A stretch of DNA of 64,000 nt from Acidipropionibacterium acidipropionici (lineage in GTDB: Bacteria > Actinomycetota > Actinomycetes > Propionibacteriales > Propionibacteriaceae): positions 1,765,551 through 1,829,550 of the forward strand of contig NZ_CP013126.1 in assembly GCF_001441165.1 (NCBI RefSeq), read 5' to 3'. This document shows positions 63,610 to 64,000 of this stretch, in pieces. A program made the position numbers and the translations under genes. Under the pieces are notes generated by a model, which was not told the DNA's origin, searched no databases, and saw only the letters and a list, made by a program, of their open reading frames with translations. The first letter of the stretch is position 1. Each line of letters starts with the position of its first letter.

Positions 63610-64000
63610 TCAGCGCAGACCGCCGGCCTGCTCGTCTCCCTCGAAGATGCGCTCCAGGGCGTCTCGGATGCTCTTGGCCTTCTGCGGGCCCACGCCGTCG
63701 ACCTCTCCGAGCTCTCCGGAGCCGGCGGCGTACAGGGACTGCAGGGTGCCGAAGCGGTCGATGATGGCCTGCACGGTGCGCGGCGGAAGGTCCCCGATGG
63801 TCGACAGCTGGCGGTGTCCGCGGGCGTGCAGGACCGTCGACAGGGGATAGTGGGAGGGGGCCAGCCCGATGGCCGCCGCCACCCTCAGGGGCCGTCCCAG
63901 ATCGTCCCAGCTCAGTGCTGACAGCGGCGCCAGGGTGAACTCCCCGGGGGCGACGTCGTCGGGTCGGTAGTCCTCGACGAGCAGACGCGAGAGCTCCTCG
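63610..64000 (-). CDS. disA: DNA integrity scanning protein DisA, C-terminal part (partial)
   Basis: The frame is open to the window edge, giving 129 residues of the C-terminus. The visible part holds the end of a linker (LSWDDLGRPLRVAAAIGL) and a double helix-hairpin-helix domain: RQLSTIGDLPPRTVQAIIDR and LGEVDGVGPQKAKSIRDALERI. This fits the DNA-binding end of DisA, the diadenylate cyclase that scans DNA and makes c-di-AMP. The catalytic domain would lie beyond base 64000, so the name rests on the C-terminal domain only. RadA-like or other HhH proteins are less likely. Confidence 0.75.
   Translation of the reverse strand, partial: EELSRLLVEDYRPDDVAPGEFTLAPLSALSWDDLGRPLRVAAAIGLAPSHYPLSTVLHARGHRQLSTIGDLPPRTVQAIIDRFGTLQSLYAAGSGELGEVDGVGPQKAKSIRDALERIFEGDEQAGGLR

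Overview
The window is GC-rich (about 70% by eye), densely coded actinobacterial chromosome. Gene content points to the Propionibacteriaceae, most like Acidipropionibacterium: the dacB-tilS-hpt-ftsH-folE-folP-folB-folK-DUF3180 block, Lsr2, ClpC, DisA, a GlnR-type operator before amtB-glnB, and a coproporphyrin-type heme locus with a ferrochelatase-HemQ fusion. The genus is an inference from gene content only. No tRNA, rRNA or CRISPR array was recognised.

Layout. 1-7.1 kb: the 3' part of a tightly overlapping operon (oligopeptide ABC permeases, one two-domain ATPase, S66 LD-carboxypeptidase, Lrp/AsnC regulator), then two cytoplasmic class-A beta-lactamase-like hydrolases around a C45 acyltransferase-like enzyme. 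It reads as import and intracellular breakdown of an unusual peptide. 7.1-15.6 kb: VWA protein, a large decayed palindrome, amtB-glnB, an exported serine hydrolase, a zinc-ribbon membrane protein, SixA-like phosphatase, an esterase, an RNA/DNA methylase and pyrophosphatase. 15.7-25.3 kb: the dacB/tilS/hpt/ftsH/folate block. 25.5-31.4 kb: an orphan NuoD-like protein, a complete insertion sequence landed just before lsr2, then clpC behind an HspR-type (HAIR) operator.

31.5-42 kb is the accessory part. After a ketopantoate reductase-like gene come a DUF3883 nuclease-like protein and a three-gene overlapping unit (GHKL ATPase plus two proteins of unknown function). This is the best candidate here for an undescribed, probably anti-phage, system; its third gene lies between two exact 34-bp direct repeats. 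Two exported proteins, a small SDR protein and a DUF222/HNH endonuclease with a decayed 3' duplicate follow. 42-50.8 kb: MFS exporter, SDR39U1 epimerase, rhomboid protease, a small P-loop kinase, and a TPP riboswitch leading thiamine ABC transporter genes (thiB-thiP-thiQ), then a dienelactone hydrolase.

50.9-62.6 kb: mutY and nearly the whole heme pathway. hemE, hemY/cgoX, hemC, hemD, hemB and hemL lie on the minus strand; hemA and cpfC-chdC diverge on the plus strand. GtrR and HemL make 5-aminolevulinate, HemB/C/D/E make coproporphyrinogen III, CgoX oxidises it, and the fused CpfC-ChdC inserts iron and decarboxylates coproheme to heme. The window ends with an anchored exported protein and the 3' end of disA.

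Transcription units are punctuated by long perfect palindromes, several of which belong to dispersed repeat families.
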